NCBI GenBank assembly: GCA_003693705.1
Contig: RBZT01000553.1
Span: 1-64,000, forward strand
Reading direction: 5' to 3'
DNA length: 64,000 nt
From: Polymyxa betae
Lineage: Eukaryota > Endomyxa > Phytomyxea > Plasmodiophorida > Plasmodiophoridae
Shown here piece after piece: positions 36,600 to 51,322 of this stretch; the first letter of the stretch is position 1, and each line of letters opens with the position of its first letter. The notes beneath the pieces were generated by a model, which saw only the letters and a list, made by a program, of their open reading frames with translations, was not told the DNA's origin and did no database searches. A program made the position numbers and the translations under genes.

Positions 36600-37229
36600 A
36601 TGGCTGTCCCTTCGAGGCCTGCAATCCTTAAGCCCGGCGCCTCGTCTCGTTCCTCGTTCTGCTGTTGCCGGATCTGTTTCGTCTTTACCATTCTCGTGGC
36701 TGGGTTAGCGATCCTAGCATGGTGGCTTTATCCTGATACAAGCCCGCCGATGAAATCGAGCTTCTCGGTACAATCGTTCGAGCTTAGTCTCAGCGAGCTC
36801 AAGATCCTGGGCCGCTTCGATATAGCAGTGACCAATCGCAACCATTATGCAATTCAGACGAAATCGACCGTTTTTAACGTCGTCTATAAAGGCAATTCCT
36901 TTTGCAATACGCTTTGAATTATCTTCTAATTTTTTTCAAAAGGTCGCATAATGCTAAACCCAACATTCGCCTCAAGTGAATTTCCAGCTCAGCAGACGAC
37001 CACAGTAGCGATTCCGATTTCGATTAGTTTAACGAAAGATTCTGCTACAGATCTAATCAGCGACATTTACAATACTTGCAGTGTTGCTGGGTCAAGTTTA
37101 CAGATCACCGTCAAAGGCGGTTTATCAGTGTCGACCTGGTTCCTGCCGACCTGGATTGACATTCCGATTGAGAAGGTTCAACCTATCTCGTGTCCTGATT
37201 TGAGATCAGCATCGCCTCGACCCACTTAA
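36600..37229 (+). CDS. LEA-2 / NDR1-HIN1-like membrane protein
   Basis: Exons 36600-36891 and 36943-37229 give 192 aa. A Cys-rich juxtamembrane stretch (SSFCCCRICF) and one transmembrane helix (about residues 27-45, ILVAGLAILAWWLYP) precede an extracytosolic beta-sandwich resembling the LEA-2 domain (FDIAVTNRNHYAIQ; then TTTVAIPISISLTKDS and SLQITVKGGLSV). LEA-2 proteins in plants act in stress and membrane-associated responses; the function here is unknown. The only intron joins in frame solely as GC-AG (36892-36942). Confidence 0.75.
36892..36942 (+). other. GC-AG intron in the LEA-2 gene
   Basis: Donor AAAG|GCAATT, acceptor CAAAAG|GT, 51 nt. Splicing restores the frame between the two halves of the LEA-2 domain; no GT donor in the stretch gives the needed phase. 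Confidence 0.75.
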
Positions 37230-37554
37230 TACAGATTCATTCAAGGTAAATGCTGTAACTTGAGTTTGTGTCGATGGCCGCTCCTTTCATACCCCATTGC
37301 GGAAACCAGTTACCGGGTCTCTTGGGTAATTCAAGCAGTTTGCTTCTCCACGATCTCAGTACCTTTTCGAATCATAGTTAGGTGTGTGAATCTACAGGAA
37401 TTTAGAAATCGATTGCCAAGCTGCACCTTGAAACCGATTCCTGGGAATCACTTCGACAGGTGCCCATTCATATTGGAAAATGTAATATAGCAACAATATC
37501 ATTTGAATTGATTACAATTAAAAAGGGGATTCTGCCGCCTCTTATTCTTTAAAA

Positions 37555-37930
37555 TCAATGTCTCGCTTCCGTTCGCCGCAAGATGCATAGAAGGAATGCC
37601 CTGATGCCTAGCATTGAAGCATGCAACCGTTTATAATCGCCAGTGAGGCCTTCCAACAGTACGACGATTTGACCCAAAAGGGCCACAGCGTTTCGGTATA
37701 TTGGTATTTATAGAAAGAGATCGCTGGCTGGCACTGGCCGGCCAAGTACATCTTCCAGTTTTCTGCGTTCTTTACACTCTCAAGTACATCTTTCTTGTGC
37801 GATTGTGGCTCCTCGATGGTTCCTGTTTCCAACATAAACATCCCCGTATCCATCAATGCTGCTCTATGCCCTCATTACCATTCTTGTGCTCAATTTCAAA
37901 GTTTGTTCGGCGGCCAGCAATCACCCAAAA
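37555..37930 (-). CDS. Possible small unrecognised gene
   Basis: On the minus strand a short frame (KNGTIEEPQSHKKDVLESV and on through MYLAGQ) could be formed with a 53-nt intron, and a second frame ends in LRRTEARH at 37555. I could not join them or match a family. The remainder of 37230-38066 shows nothing else. Confidence 0.2.
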
Positions 37931-38066
37931 CAAGCCGCGCAGTTAACGACGCATGAGTGCTCTGTTGCGTCGTGTAAAGTCCCAAAGCACTCCTCCGGAA
38001 ACCAATCGTGTATGTGATTTTAGAGTGACGACGCAATTATAAGACGATTGAATAGATAATGTCAAC

Positions 38067-38669
38067 ATGCTGCCAGGAAATAGATCGATGAGGATGAACT
38101 ACTCCCAAGGCGTCAGCACTTATTACAAAGAGCATGGACCCGATTACAGCAATCCTCACGAGGACGCCATTGTTCGCTGTGTGGATTCTCTCCTGGCCCC
38201 GATTCGTAACGAGCTTGACCATGGCTGGAATGCGGTCGACATCGCTTGTGGATCTGGTGAGGCCATGTTTGCCCTGCTGCAATTCTGCCAGCATTACCAA
38301 AAGTCGCCACCTAATATAATTGCTGTCGATCCTTTCACGAGGCTCGCTGTAACTCGTCGGTTCCCAACCATCGAATTCCTGCAGCTTTCCTTCGAAGATA
38401 TCGGCCATGGTGACCTGCCAGGAAAATACGACCTAGCAATCTCATCATTCGCCTTGCATCTCGCAGATCGCTCCGAGCTGTTCGCCCTTCTAGCCCAGCT
38501 AGCAGTACAAGCGAGATATCTGGCCATCGTCTCACCGCATAAGCTCCCGTTCGTCCCAGATGGATGCGGTTGGGAGCTCCAGCACAGCGTCTACACGGGC
38601 GGATCTGGCCAGGAGCGAGTTCGAGGCCGACTCTTTCAATCGCTATGGTTCTCTGTCGAGAAATCTTGA
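38067..38669 (+). CDS. Class I SAM-dependent methyltransferase
   Basis: Single exon, 200 aa; the ATG at 38091 is an alternative start. The N-terminal YSQGVSTYYKEHGPDYSNPH is typical of small class I methyltransferases. Motif I is AVDIACGSGEAMFALL, followed by an acidic motif II (IIAVDPFTR) and a motif-IV-like YDLAISSFALHLADRSE. The C-terminus includes a Trp/Arg-rich segment. It resembles UbiE/Trm9-like folds, but the substrate cannot be assigned. Confidence 0.8.
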   Translation: MLPGNRSMRMNYSQGVSTYYKEHGPDYSNPHEDAIVRCVDSLLAPIRNELDHGWNAVDIACGSGEAMFALLQFCQHYQKSPPNIIAVDPFTRLAVTRRFPTIEFLQLSFEDIGHGDLPGKYDLAISSFALHLADRSELFALLAQLAVQARYLAIVSPHKLPFVPDGCGWELQHSVYTGGSGQERVRGRLFQSLWFSVEKS

Positions 38670-38689
38670 TCGAAATTTATAAAATGTTT

Positions 38690-38830
38690 TCGAATGTGGG
38701 GTCGATGGGGTGACTGTTGGGCTGGATGGCTTCGTCATGAAAATTGCAATAAAAATGATGAAAAAATTTTGTATGCGGGGTCGCTGGACTGGGAGGCTGG
38801 GGCGATGGGGTGGCTGCTGGAGGTCTTCGG
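38690..38830. repeat. G-rich imperfect repeats
   Basis: Two related segments (TGTGGGGTCGATGGGGTG at about 38696 and TGCGGGGTCGCTGG plus GCGATGGGGTGG near 38775-38812). GATGGGGTG words are shared with the block at 21275-21400. Confidence 0.55.
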
Positions 38831-38996
38831 CATTACCTCTCACCTACCTCTCATAATTGATTTGTTCTGCACACTGCACAATGTCGGCCAGCTTCAGGGC
38901 GTTGGTCGCCTGACGCTGACAAGATATCGCGAACCGGCACGTGCCCCCTCCCCCTTGCTAGTTTGCCGGCTTTACTGATATCTGACGATTGCAACC

Positions 38997-41777
<2,781 letters not shown>

Positions 41778-42001
41778 GTATCATGTAGGGATTGAGTCCA
41801 TCAAGTCCAAGTGAATCCGCAAATTTGGAGAAATCGGAAGGGGGCCTGAAACAAGCCGCCATGCATAAGAAGATCATCTTCTGGAGCAATCCACAGAGAC
41901 AGGCTATCGTTTGTCGCAAATGATACTCAATAATGTACATGTCTTGATTAATAATACAGATTCTGCTGTTCGCTTATTTCCAAACCACGCTATCATATTG
42001 T

Positions 42002-43821
42002 TTATTTAGGGACCGGCGTCTTTGACGTCGGTTTCGCATGCCTAAGTGATCTGGAGTCATTGACGGCCAGCGCCATCAGGCCCCTGGACTGCGGTCTTGG
42101 CGTCCATGGCAGCGATCTCAACGTGAATTTCGGCGTCGAATGCGTCTGTTTGGAAATGGTTGGTCCATCACTCCAATATCCTCCATCGTCATCCAGCGAA
42201 ATATCCACCACCATCCTGGTTTTATCGAAGATGAACATTCGCAGATCGCTCAAAGCTTGTTCATACCTGTGATTGGTAATGGTCGTATCTGGCCCTTTCG
42301 CGTTATGTAATCTCGATGGTACACCGCTAAGCTGTTCAGGCGCCTACAGCACATCAGTATATCATCGCTGTCAATTTCTGATCAGCAACCTCGAAGAGAG
42401 ACCGAATAACGTCAATCGACGTTCGGTTCGACAGGCGAGTATTGATGCTCGAATTCTCAGCGAACTTTGATTGGTCCATTGCTGATTTGATGCGCCTCCT
42501 GGTAGGACTGGAAGACGTCTTCTTCGATGCTGAAGTCGAAGGCCTCGGACGCGTCCTCCCAGGCTTTCTCGGTGTCGCCGATTTCGGTTTGATTTTATAT
42601 CTCACTGAATGGTGATCTCAGCAAGAACAGTTTCGAGACTGTCGCTATTTACATTGTGGCACTGCTGTCGAGACTGCAATATTGAAAAGCAGCGTATCGT
42701 TGGTCGGCATTCGGTTCTTCGCCAAACTTAACGCCCGGCGTCTAACCACTGCCGGCCCCTGAATAATCTTCATCTGGATTGAGCATCAGTGTCGGCGCAA
42801 TTGCATTGCGAATCGACCGCCGACCTGCTTCTCAAGCGATCTGAAATTGGCGGCGATCACAGCTGTGATGTTATGACCCGGAGGCAAATACAGTTTCGAG
42901 AAATCCAGAGCCTTGGAGTAGAACGCTCGTGCGACATCGAATCTGAACCATTTTTAGGTCGATGTTGATGCATTACGAAAATCTCTTCGACCTTCGCAAA
43001 TGCTCGTTCTCGACGGCGATATTATGGTAGGCGACTGCCGTCGTCAGGTGCAGGGGATGTTGATCGATCCCGAGCGCCGGCCGTGCCAACCGGGCGTGCA
43101 GTACGTTCAGCGCCGATTGCGCATAGTGGACCGCCGATCGATGCCGCCCGAGTTCCGATAGGATCGTGCTCATGTTCAATAAAGTATCTGAATCAGCGTC
43201 TTCATTTCAGGACCGGGTTACACATACAATGAGGCTAAAATCGCGACCTGGAACTGGAACCAATCTAACTCCTCCGCTCGTCGGCAGACTCTTCTCAGTT
43301 TTAACCGCTGCTGTGATGGCGCGCAGCGCCTGATGAAGGTCACCGAACCTGAATGGCATCAGTCGCGGCGATAACGTATGGGCGCTGCGGCGACCTTCGA
43401 TGCAAGCAACTGATGTTGCTTAACGTCGCTGCTCGCAGCGATATCAGGTCTTCAGACTGTCTGCCCTGCGTCAGCGCCAGCGCTTTTCGAAACAGTTCTA
43501 ATGCGATCTCGAAGTTGGCCGCCGCATCCTTCATCACAAGGCGCAGTGCGAAATCGTTGTATCGAGTCGCCAAAAACGATTCGGCTTCGGTGGTTTTGGA
43601 GCTATCGACGCCGTAATGCGATCGTTGCAATTTCAGGGCCTGCTCAAGGCAAACGATTTCCTGCCCATTACGGCCCTGCAAAGGATATCACGATTACGGC
43701 AAAACACGATGGGCGAAATCGTTGCCTTCTTGCGATAAGAATCGGCTTGGGCCAACAGGTCGTCAATGATTTCGTTCGGGTCGAGATTGGCATCATCTTC
43801 TTCTGGCATTGTGGCCAGCAT
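42002..43821 (-). CDS. TPR-repeat protein
   Basis: Multi-exon gene; exon 1 is 43821-43726. The product begins with an acidic stretch (MPEEDDANLDPNEIIDDLL) and then tetratricopeptide-like helices (QADSYRKK joined to GRNGQEIVCLEQALKLQR; NFEIALELFRKALALTQGR; ILSELGRHRSAVHYAQSAL). The C-terminal part is basic and Ser/Thr/Pro-rich (KPGRTRPRPSTSASKKTSSS) and ends KPTSKTPVPK. TPRs usually mediate protein-protein contacts; no specific orthologue is recognised. Later introns include a 50-nt one near 42606-42655 that carries the frame from PQ into the basic region, and one at about 42365-42413. The first intron is best read as GC-AG. Confidence 0.75.
43676..43725 (-). other. Probable GC-AG intron in the TPR gene
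   Basis: Donor AAG|GCAACG, acceptor TTTGCAG|GG, 50 nt, phase 0. It yields a regular TPR helix. A GT-AG alternative would be only 32 nt, well below the usual intron size here, and adds six residues in the helix. Confidence 0.55.
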
Positions 43822-43944
43822 CGGGCGGGATGCTGTCCGCTGCCGTTGTTCCCGCCCGGTAATTTACGATTACCGAATAGAACGAGTACGTCAAAATCGA
43901 ACAACCTTAAATGCAGATATTTATTGTTGCAGTTCTCGCAGCGA

Positions 43945-46900
43945 TCACAACGACGCTGGCACCATCTTATTCAGGATTCGCCTGGAGAATTTAAGGCATT
44001 CTTCCCAATCGTTCAGCTGGACTACGACATCGCTCAGCACCTAAATTTTACTATCATTACTCGAAATACGTTAGCTATATGGCGAGAACCTTTTCATACG
44101 GCAATGACTGCAATCGTAATCGACACGGTTCGAATGAGCATAGATTCGCTAAAGAGTACATACACGTCTTTCGAACAATTGGATCTGAGTCGCTGTTCCC
44201 TGGATAAAGTTTCCGCTAAGATGAATCCACCTCAATGCAATTGCTACCGATATGTTCGAGAAGTGATTCAATGCAGTTTAACCTGAGCAGCTCCGGGACA
44301 ACTTTATCTGAGAACCGCACAAGGTTTCCCAGAGCGCCAGCCGCGTTGATGGCTATCCTGCGATCGATGCTCCCCGATTCCTGAATACAGATCACCATGC
44401 ATCCTTTTTGAGAACCAACAAAACCTTTCTTACATTCGCCGATAATGACCTGATTAACTGTCCAATGCAAGGAGATAACGCCTCGCATAGCTCGTCATTA
44501 TGGAACACTGCATTCCCGATAGCAAAGGCAGCGTACTTCCGAACCTATATACGGTTAATTGATGACGCCCGCTCTGTAGAATATTACGAACTTGAGGGTC
44601 TGAATCCCGCGAGCATTCCATTAACGCAGGGAGAATACCATTTTGATTCAGATGCTGATAGAAAAATGGAGAGAATCGGCAAAGATTGCCCACGAAATTG
44701 CATGCCTATTGGATATCAGTAAAAAATTCGCAAAACAAGAATTCGGTACTTTAATGCGAATTTCAGGATGCGAATGCGTCAGTAACTTCAAAAGACTCGG
44801 ATAGATACTCGCCTGATGAATGTGCTGGTAATTTGACATATCAGTTCGAGCCAATTGGCAAAGGATTGTCAGCACCTAATAAAAGGAAATGTAAGAAAGA
44901 TGAAAAAGATCAGCAGATGACGAAGCAGCGCTTTTACATCTCCAATCAATGGAACACAGTTCATCTTGTCGACGAAAAATTCCATCTGGCGTAGCATTTG
45001 TAACCCGTTGTAATCAACAAACTGACGAGCGAAATGTTTCGAAGAAATGACCAGCCTGGTCAGCAGTAGGACCGGCGAGAACGATTCCGTACATGCCGAA
45101 TAAGGAATGGCACTAATCAGATGCTGAACGGCATGCTGATTGTACCTGAAATCGAAGCTCAGATGATCAGACAGGAGTCCAGTACGCTCCACTCCGACAT
45201 GGCTTTTTGCACACGAGCCAGAGCTACTGAATCGATTTGCGATCGCAGCGGGACATCGAGTAGGCGAATGACGGAGGCGATCAGCTGCGTAACACAAGCA
45301 GGGCCCCCATGGAGTTGTTCGGGCCAGCTCGATAGTTTCTGCAACCGGAATTCGTGCAGCAAACCAATTACTCCAGCAATCAACGTCTGAAGAAAACAAC
45401 GCGATCAGAGAAGTTTGGGGATTTCAACAGGGTTCTAACCTCCGACAGGTACGACGAGAAATCGGCGTGTTTTTCTGCCTCAAAGAGGACCTCGAACATC
45501 ATATCGATTAGCTCGTTTGAGGCCCTCGGAGAGAGCCAATTCCAAACATGGATGGAATGCAATCCCTCTGCCAGTTTCTGCCAAAGCCCGCTGCTTTTCA
45601 AAACGGGCAGAAAAGAGACCGGATCAGACTGAACACCTGTCGATGATTGACAAGAATGAAGACAGATTCTAGAATTCAAATACAGGATCTTAGCAATCTA
45701 ACAGCAGCATCGAAATAGGCGTTCTCTGCCAGTAATAATTAGTTAAACCAACAGTACAAGGGGTTAGTGTGATTACCTAGCAGTCCATATCCGCTTCCAA
45801 AAATCTCGTTAAACGCAGTCTCCCAGCAATTTGGCACAACGTTGGCGATCCGCTCATTAGAGCTTTCTTTGGCCTAGTTTGAAGCTCTTAAAAGCAGAAT
45901 GGCAGAAGCTATTGGATGGGGTTACTTTAGATGTTTTAGGCTGAGTAGGAGTCGACATTGCTAATAACTGAGACACTACCGATTGGTCGCTGATGAGAGT
46001 CATGAAGGACGACGTCTGCACTACTATGAGATAGGTTCAGCATTAACAACGGATTCACCATGGATGTGCTATTCAACGCCATAAACGCTGCAAGCGCCAT
46101 ATGGCAGGACGAGGTTGTTATCCATTGCTGAAGCTGAGGCACCGAGAAAGGAGTCAATCCAGCTTCTTTCAAAGCTACAGTGCATTTTTGTTGGTTTGGT
46201 TGATAGCTTAATGAGATCGAGACATTCGCACCCACCTAACAATGCCAATGGCTGCAGCAAAGTCCCGGGTGCTGCTGTAGCAGATGACGCCAAAGAAGAT
46301 ATCCGTTCAGTAATATCATTCTGCGAATATATCAGAACAGCTCCGGATGAATCCGAATTTTTTTACATTCTTGACAAATTTATATCGAAATTTGTCGCTT
46401 AGTCTACAGGCCTAGCACAGCTAAGTTCGGTGAAGAAAAATGGCAACTTCATAGCCGACCTGAATCAGTATCCTGAGAGCGCAGATTGTAGTTTCAGCAC
46501 GCTCTGAATTGATTAAAAGCAACGCGAAGGAATCGAGCCAGCCGGCCTCTTCCACAGCATCGATAAAACATTCAAACACCTTAATCACGGCATCAGTATA
46601 ATGATCTACGATTACAGGCATATTCGAACTTTGGCGTGTAGATAGGGCAATGTGGCCAGCGTTTCATTCGACTGGGCGATCTCTTCAACCTGAAGATGGT
46701 CGGAATGATATGCCAAGACCAGGTCAGTATAGACACCTGAATGGCGTTCGTTTGCTCGGCGCCAAGGGGGAAGGCGACCCTCACTCCTGAGCATGGCGAG
46801 ACGAAATCAGCAATGACCGAAATGGCGCTGGCGCCATAATTCGTGGATAGTAAACTCAGGAGCGTTTTGATACAACTAAAACAGGTCGGTTAAAAACAGA

Positions 46901-48824
46901 ATGAGGCCGTAACGTTGCGAAACTAACGAATTCTTTCGAAATTCTTCCACGAAAATGAAGCTGTTTTCATGGCATGGCAATGTGGCCATTTTGCGAATGC
47001 ATTTCGACAGTATCGGGAGCGTCATGATCTGATTATGGCCGGAGGCCAAAATCCTCCCGGCGCCCGCAACAAAATGGAGGGAGATTTGACGCAAAAGAAG
47101 GTGATCGAGTTCGATGTCCTGAAAGCAAAGATTGCACAGAACATCGATAATCTTTAAAAGAGACGATACCCCCTCGGTATCTGAATCGAATTGATGCTAT
47201 CGAAAGAGCCAAAACGAGTCAAGTACCAGAAAGATTAGCGACGCTGTTCGTAATCGGATGAGCGATTCGTGATAGAAAAATTCTATCGGTATCGGTGAAA
47301 GGCTGATTAATGGAGAGCACTTTGGACAATGAGCTCCAGATAACGGCAGGAACATTTGAACCCTGATTCAGAGTTAGAGCACCCAAAAACAAACCAACAA
47401 TGCGAAAAGAAAAACCTTCAGGAAGGTGACGAGATCATAGATGAATTCCGGTTTCCTGCGAAGGCTCTTACAAAATTCGGAATCGTTAACCGCATCGCCA
47501 TAAGGCCAGACTCGCGGACGATTGTCAACGATTTGTTTCAAATTGCCTGAGCTGCCTTTGACACCCGGACTCGGTGACCGAGCTTTATTCGAAGCGCTCT
47601 TCTCCTTATTCTCTTTCTCATTGACCAGGTTTGGTTGAAACAGGAATTGGGAATTGCAAAGACGATCCCTAATCTTCGCTCAATGCAACGTTAGAAAGAA
47701 AGATTCCTGATAAACCAGCCTTGGTGTGGCGATACGCTCGCGAATTTTCCGCTCATCATCAGACTCTCGAATAAACGGGTGCTTCAAGATCTGTGACCAC
47801 GAGAGTCGTTTGCTTAGGTGAATGTCAGTACAATTTTGAATAACAATCTGAAACAACCTCTTACGCGGGCTCTTTCTGCAAAAGTCCAGAAAGAAACGAG
47901 CGAAACTTCTTCGACATGTCTTCTGGGAGCTGAACGGAATCTTTCACAATTCGATGTATGAGCGTGTAGATGCTCTTCGTATAGAATGGAGGATGCCCAA
48001 CGAATAGCTCATACAAAATTACCCCAAGCGACCAGAGGTCAACTAAATATACAATAGATTCAGAAGGAAACCCACCCAAATTCATTCTGTTTACCGGTGT
48101 GATCGTAGGGTTTTTCCTGAATTAGCTCTGGGGCCTATGAAAACAAGTAACTATAGGGATTGCTGGGATCAAAATGCAGGTTCACCATATAAAGAGGAGT
48201 CCCTTTTATTGAAGTCATGCATATCGAGTGTGTGCTCAGTGACCTGGCAAACCCGAAATCGCACAGCTTTACTGATCCGCCAGCTCCAATCAGAATATTC
48301 TTCAAAAGCCGTCATTTGCATCGACGATGGAACCGTTTTGTCTTTACCTGAGGTTTCATGTCACGATGAATAACGCGATTGGAGTGTAGATACTGGAGAG
48401 CTGCGACCAGCTCAACTGCGATCCTCTTGATTATAGTCTCGGGTAACCTTTTATCATCTTCCAGCACCTTTGAACGCATCTCAGAATCTTTAAATGACAA
48501 CGCTAAGCCGACTACCTGATATAGCTCGCCTTGGGCCATTTCTGTAACCACACAAATTTCAGAGTTGGTCTCAAACCAATCGAGCAAAAGAATGATATTG
48601 GGATGATTCAAATCCTAATAGCATAGCATTGGTTGGCGTTGTAGAAGCCAGAAAGAAAAGACCTGAAGGATAGCAATCTCTTGCCGGAGCATGGACAGGC
48701 ACGTTTTGCCTCGTTTAACGATGAACTTCATGGCGACAAGCTGGCCGGTGGATTTCCTTCGGCCTTTGTAGACCTTGCCGAAGGATCCTTCGCCGATCGG
48801 CTCGAGAATATGATAATTGTCCAT
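43945..48824 (-). CDS. STK36: Fused/STK36 (TIO-type) kinase with ARM-like C-terminus
   Basis: Serine/threonine kinase of the Fused family, linked to cilia assembly in animals and cytokinesis in plants. The start is the ATG at 48824: [20 protein letters not shown], nearly the canonical Fused N-terminus. Spliced kinase exons give [18 protein letters not shown], catalytic loop [16 protein letters not shown], activation segment SIKGTPLYM and APE, then [21 protein letters not shown] long middle follows. The last exons encode HEAT/ARM repeats (DPQ joined to [51 protein letters not shown]), as in STK36 and plant TIO. The final exons are about 44162-44021 and the one ending at 43945. Middle exons (45000-47800) are only approximately resolved. 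Confidence 0.88.
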
Positions 48825-48879
48825 TTGGAAATGGGTCTGGCAAGCGAGACTTGGTTCACTAAGCCAACATGTCTTAAAG

Positions 48880-49125
48880 GAGGCCCCGTCGGTTACTGCT
48901 CATCTAAACATATTGTAATGTTACCTGCAAGGGGCCCCTCCTCGCCCAATGGACCAGTGTAATCATTACTTGCTGGGGTCACCTCTTGCCCTATCAAATG
49001 AATGGAATGTGCTGGGGTAGCCTCAGTGTAATATATTACATGCTAGGGGCGGGGGGCCACCACTCGCCCTATCAAACAGTGTAATGAGACATGTTAGGGT
49101 CCTCCCCTTCTAACTTAGGTGCTAT
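48880..49125. repeat. Imperfect tandem repeats, about 65-75 nt units
   Basis: Three to four copies share CAGTGTAAT, a TTAC-TGCTGGGGTC core and CTCGCCCTATCAAA. They lie between the 5' end of the STK36-like gene and the 3' end of the CCT-like gene, so they may sit in the STK36 promoter. Confidence 0.75.
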
Positions 49126-49188
49126 AATCACTTTACTATTCTCGTTGGCAGAGTCGGATGGAGACCTCGGGCCGACTATCGAAATCGT

Positions 49189-49912
49189 TTATTGATTATT
49201 GATAGGTGGCGACGGCTCGTCTCCATTGCTGCTCGAACTTGGGTCTGTCGCAGAGACGAAGCGGCCATTCTTTCTCGGACGATTCTGGGCGTAGTCTTGC
49301 CTCTTCGGATATCTAGAAAATTGAAGCTAAGTCGATATCAATGCAGACTGTCAAAACACACACTTTTTCGGGTTGCTGAGACCTTGGCTGATACTAATCT
49401 TCTTACCCTTCCATCGAGAGATCTTAATCCGGCGATTGATGTTTTTGATGCAGTCCCAGTTAAACGCCATCCTTGCTCGCTTCTCCTTTATCAACGGCGG
49501 GAACGATTCAGGGGCCTTGCATGCTGATAGTGGAAATGAAACCTCTGAATTGTTTGGTAACTGATGACTGGATCTCGAAATCGTCCTAAATTATCTTGCA
49601 ATCAATCGCTTTCAGAACTACTTCTTAAGGAAATTACCTTGTAGCAGGCGGCATTCGAGAAGGCACACTTACAGGCGCTTCTTGCTGAACTGTCAATGAA
49701 GCTTGGTGATGCCATGGCATTCTGACATTTCCGAAAATATCGTCAATGCCAGCAGCCGGTGGTCCTCGTCCAAGAAATCCGCCACCATCCAAATCGGCAT
49801 CGTCCGATATCGGCCTTGGTCGCTTCGGGGAACGTCTTGAGAAGCTATATTGAAGCGCCGCAGCATTGAACAATGGCAGATTGTTGGTGGCTGTCGCTTC
49901 CGTATCCGCCAT
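49189..49912 (-). CDS. CCT-motif-like protein
   Basis: Starts MADTEATATNNLPLFNAAAL at 49912. The N-terminal exon carries SRRSPKRPRPISDD and an Asp/Gly-rich region; a 50-nt intron then leads to SHQLPNNSEVSFPLS and IKEKRARMA. The last exon encodes YPKRQDYAQNRPRKNGRFVS and ends at 49189. EKR...YxxRxxxAxxRPRxxGRF resembles the CCT (CONSTANS-type) motif of plant and protist regulators, often a DNA/CCAAT-complex contact. The exact donor of the last intron is unclear; the frame works if it is inside AGGATGGC|GTTTAA. Moderate confidence. Confidence 0.55.
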
Positions 49913-49930
49913 CAGAAAGTCGTGGTGCGA

Positions 49931-50719
49931 TTAGAAATCAGAGTAACGAATTGTTTTGATGGTGAAAATCGAACCACAATTAAGAATGAGAGTATGGCGG
50001 TGCTGGGCAACCGGGATATCAGGAAAGATCACAATTCGGTCCGATTCTTGGTAAATCTTCGTTGCGCCACAATTTAGGTTTCGCCGAATCGCCGAGCAGT
50101 CCTTCTGATAAGTTGCACACCGAAGCCCGATTTGAAGTCTGCCAGAATCAGACTCTACGAGAAGTTCTAGCTGTGCAGGTTTGGTAAAGCGACTGAAAGA
50201 CTGGCAACGGCATCGAGTAGTGTCATCATTCATTGGCTGTTGGTTCAAGAAATGGAACCCGTAGGTCTTTTGAGTCCATGGGTATTGTATGCTACTGCTG
50301 GGCGAAGTACGCCAGTTTGTATAAATGAATATACCAACCAGAAATGTTGTTCACGATTTATTTGGTATATATGGGTAATCATCGGCTATGAGAAGCGAGT
50401 ACCGCCTGACAGCCCAAAGCTAATTGTACTATCAGCTCGACATCACGGCTGCAGAATGTCTGCATTTCATATCCTTTGTGCAAAGCAAGTCGGATATCCC
50501 AACTTTGCTTACTTGATCAAAATGCCAACAGGTACCACCTCGGAATGAAAAAACTTCGTTAATATTCAACGGTTGAAGGAGCAGCAGGGATGCTATCAGT
50601 TTGAGGTAGGCTTCAACAAAGAGCGTTTGCGGTGTGCCATAAAACTTAAACGGCTGAGCAGAATATGTGATTGAATGAAATTGCATGGCATTCCGAGGTT
50701 TGTCAGTCGGACTGCTCAT
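49931..50719 (-). CDS. Possible unrecognised protein gene
   Basis: An upstream frame begins MSSPTDKPRNAMQFHSITYS at 50719 and has a leucine-rich helix (LKLIASLLLLQPLN). A downstream frame (NDDTTRCRCQSFSRFTKPAQ, then VIFPDIPVAQ) ends at 49931. A link between them is likely through introns at about 50250-50560, but I could not fix them. No family recognised. Confidence 0.3.
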
Positions 50720-50977
50720 TCTGAATTAATGTTGCTACGATTGGCATCAATGCCCAGCCAACATCAAATGATGGGCCGTCATTTACCATAAACAGTTCTA
50801 CTGTCGACGGCCGATCTCCGAGGGTCCCAATTAACCTCCGAGCCGTAATTTTTGATTGTCTATCTATAAAAGGGCTTACCTGTTGCCTGTCTATACCTTC
50901 ATTTTATAGTTATCATTGCAATTGTTGTATCGATTTCTATAGACATTAGCCGCACCTTATCGGACCAGAATTTCAGT

Positions 50978-51322
50978 ATGCCGAAAACCACTGTAAAATC
51001 AACCAAGCAATCAACTACCAAGAAGCGAAGTTCATCCAAACAATCCCGACAGTCAGCAAAGCCGAAACCGAATGGCACGAACGTAGGCGATAAAGAATCT
51101 CTTAACCGAAGGCAACCAGCTGCTACCGGCCACCACGTAGATTTTGCACTTCCAAAGTCATCGTCGGGCAGGGCTTCTACGAAGCCAGCAATCCCAGCAA
51201 AAAATAGAATAGTACCGGTTGAACCATTTACCTGGGACCTGATAAGAAGCCTTGATCGTCGGATGAAAGTCGCTCGATGGTGCACCGGAAAGCCAAAACC
51301 AAACAAGTTTGTGGTTTTGTAA
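50978..51322 (+). CDS. Small basic protein, unrecognised
   Basis: Single-exon frame of 114 aa that begins MPKTTVKSTKQSTTKKRSSS, very rich in Lys/Ser/Thr and Gln, with a C-terminal segment (FTWDLIRSLDRRMKVARW) that may form a short helix. Composition suggests a nucleic-acid or chromatin-associated protein. A 193-aa open frame on the opposite strand overlaps it but looks like a shadow. Confidence 0.4.
   Translation: MPKTTVKSTKQSTTKKRSSSKQSRQSAKPKPNGTNVGDKESLNRRQPAATGHHVDFALPKSSSGRASTKPAIPAKNRIVPVEPFTWDLIRSLDRRMKVARWCTGKPKPNKFVVL

Noticed and set aside
43501-44286. A 261-codon open frame on the plus strand
   Set aside because: It is antisense to the TPR gene and the end of the STK36 gene, both supported by family motifs; the frame shows no recognisable domain.
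48880-49125. Possible CRISPR array
   Set aside because: The repeats are imperfect, unevenly spaced and lie in an intron-rich eukaryotic genome.
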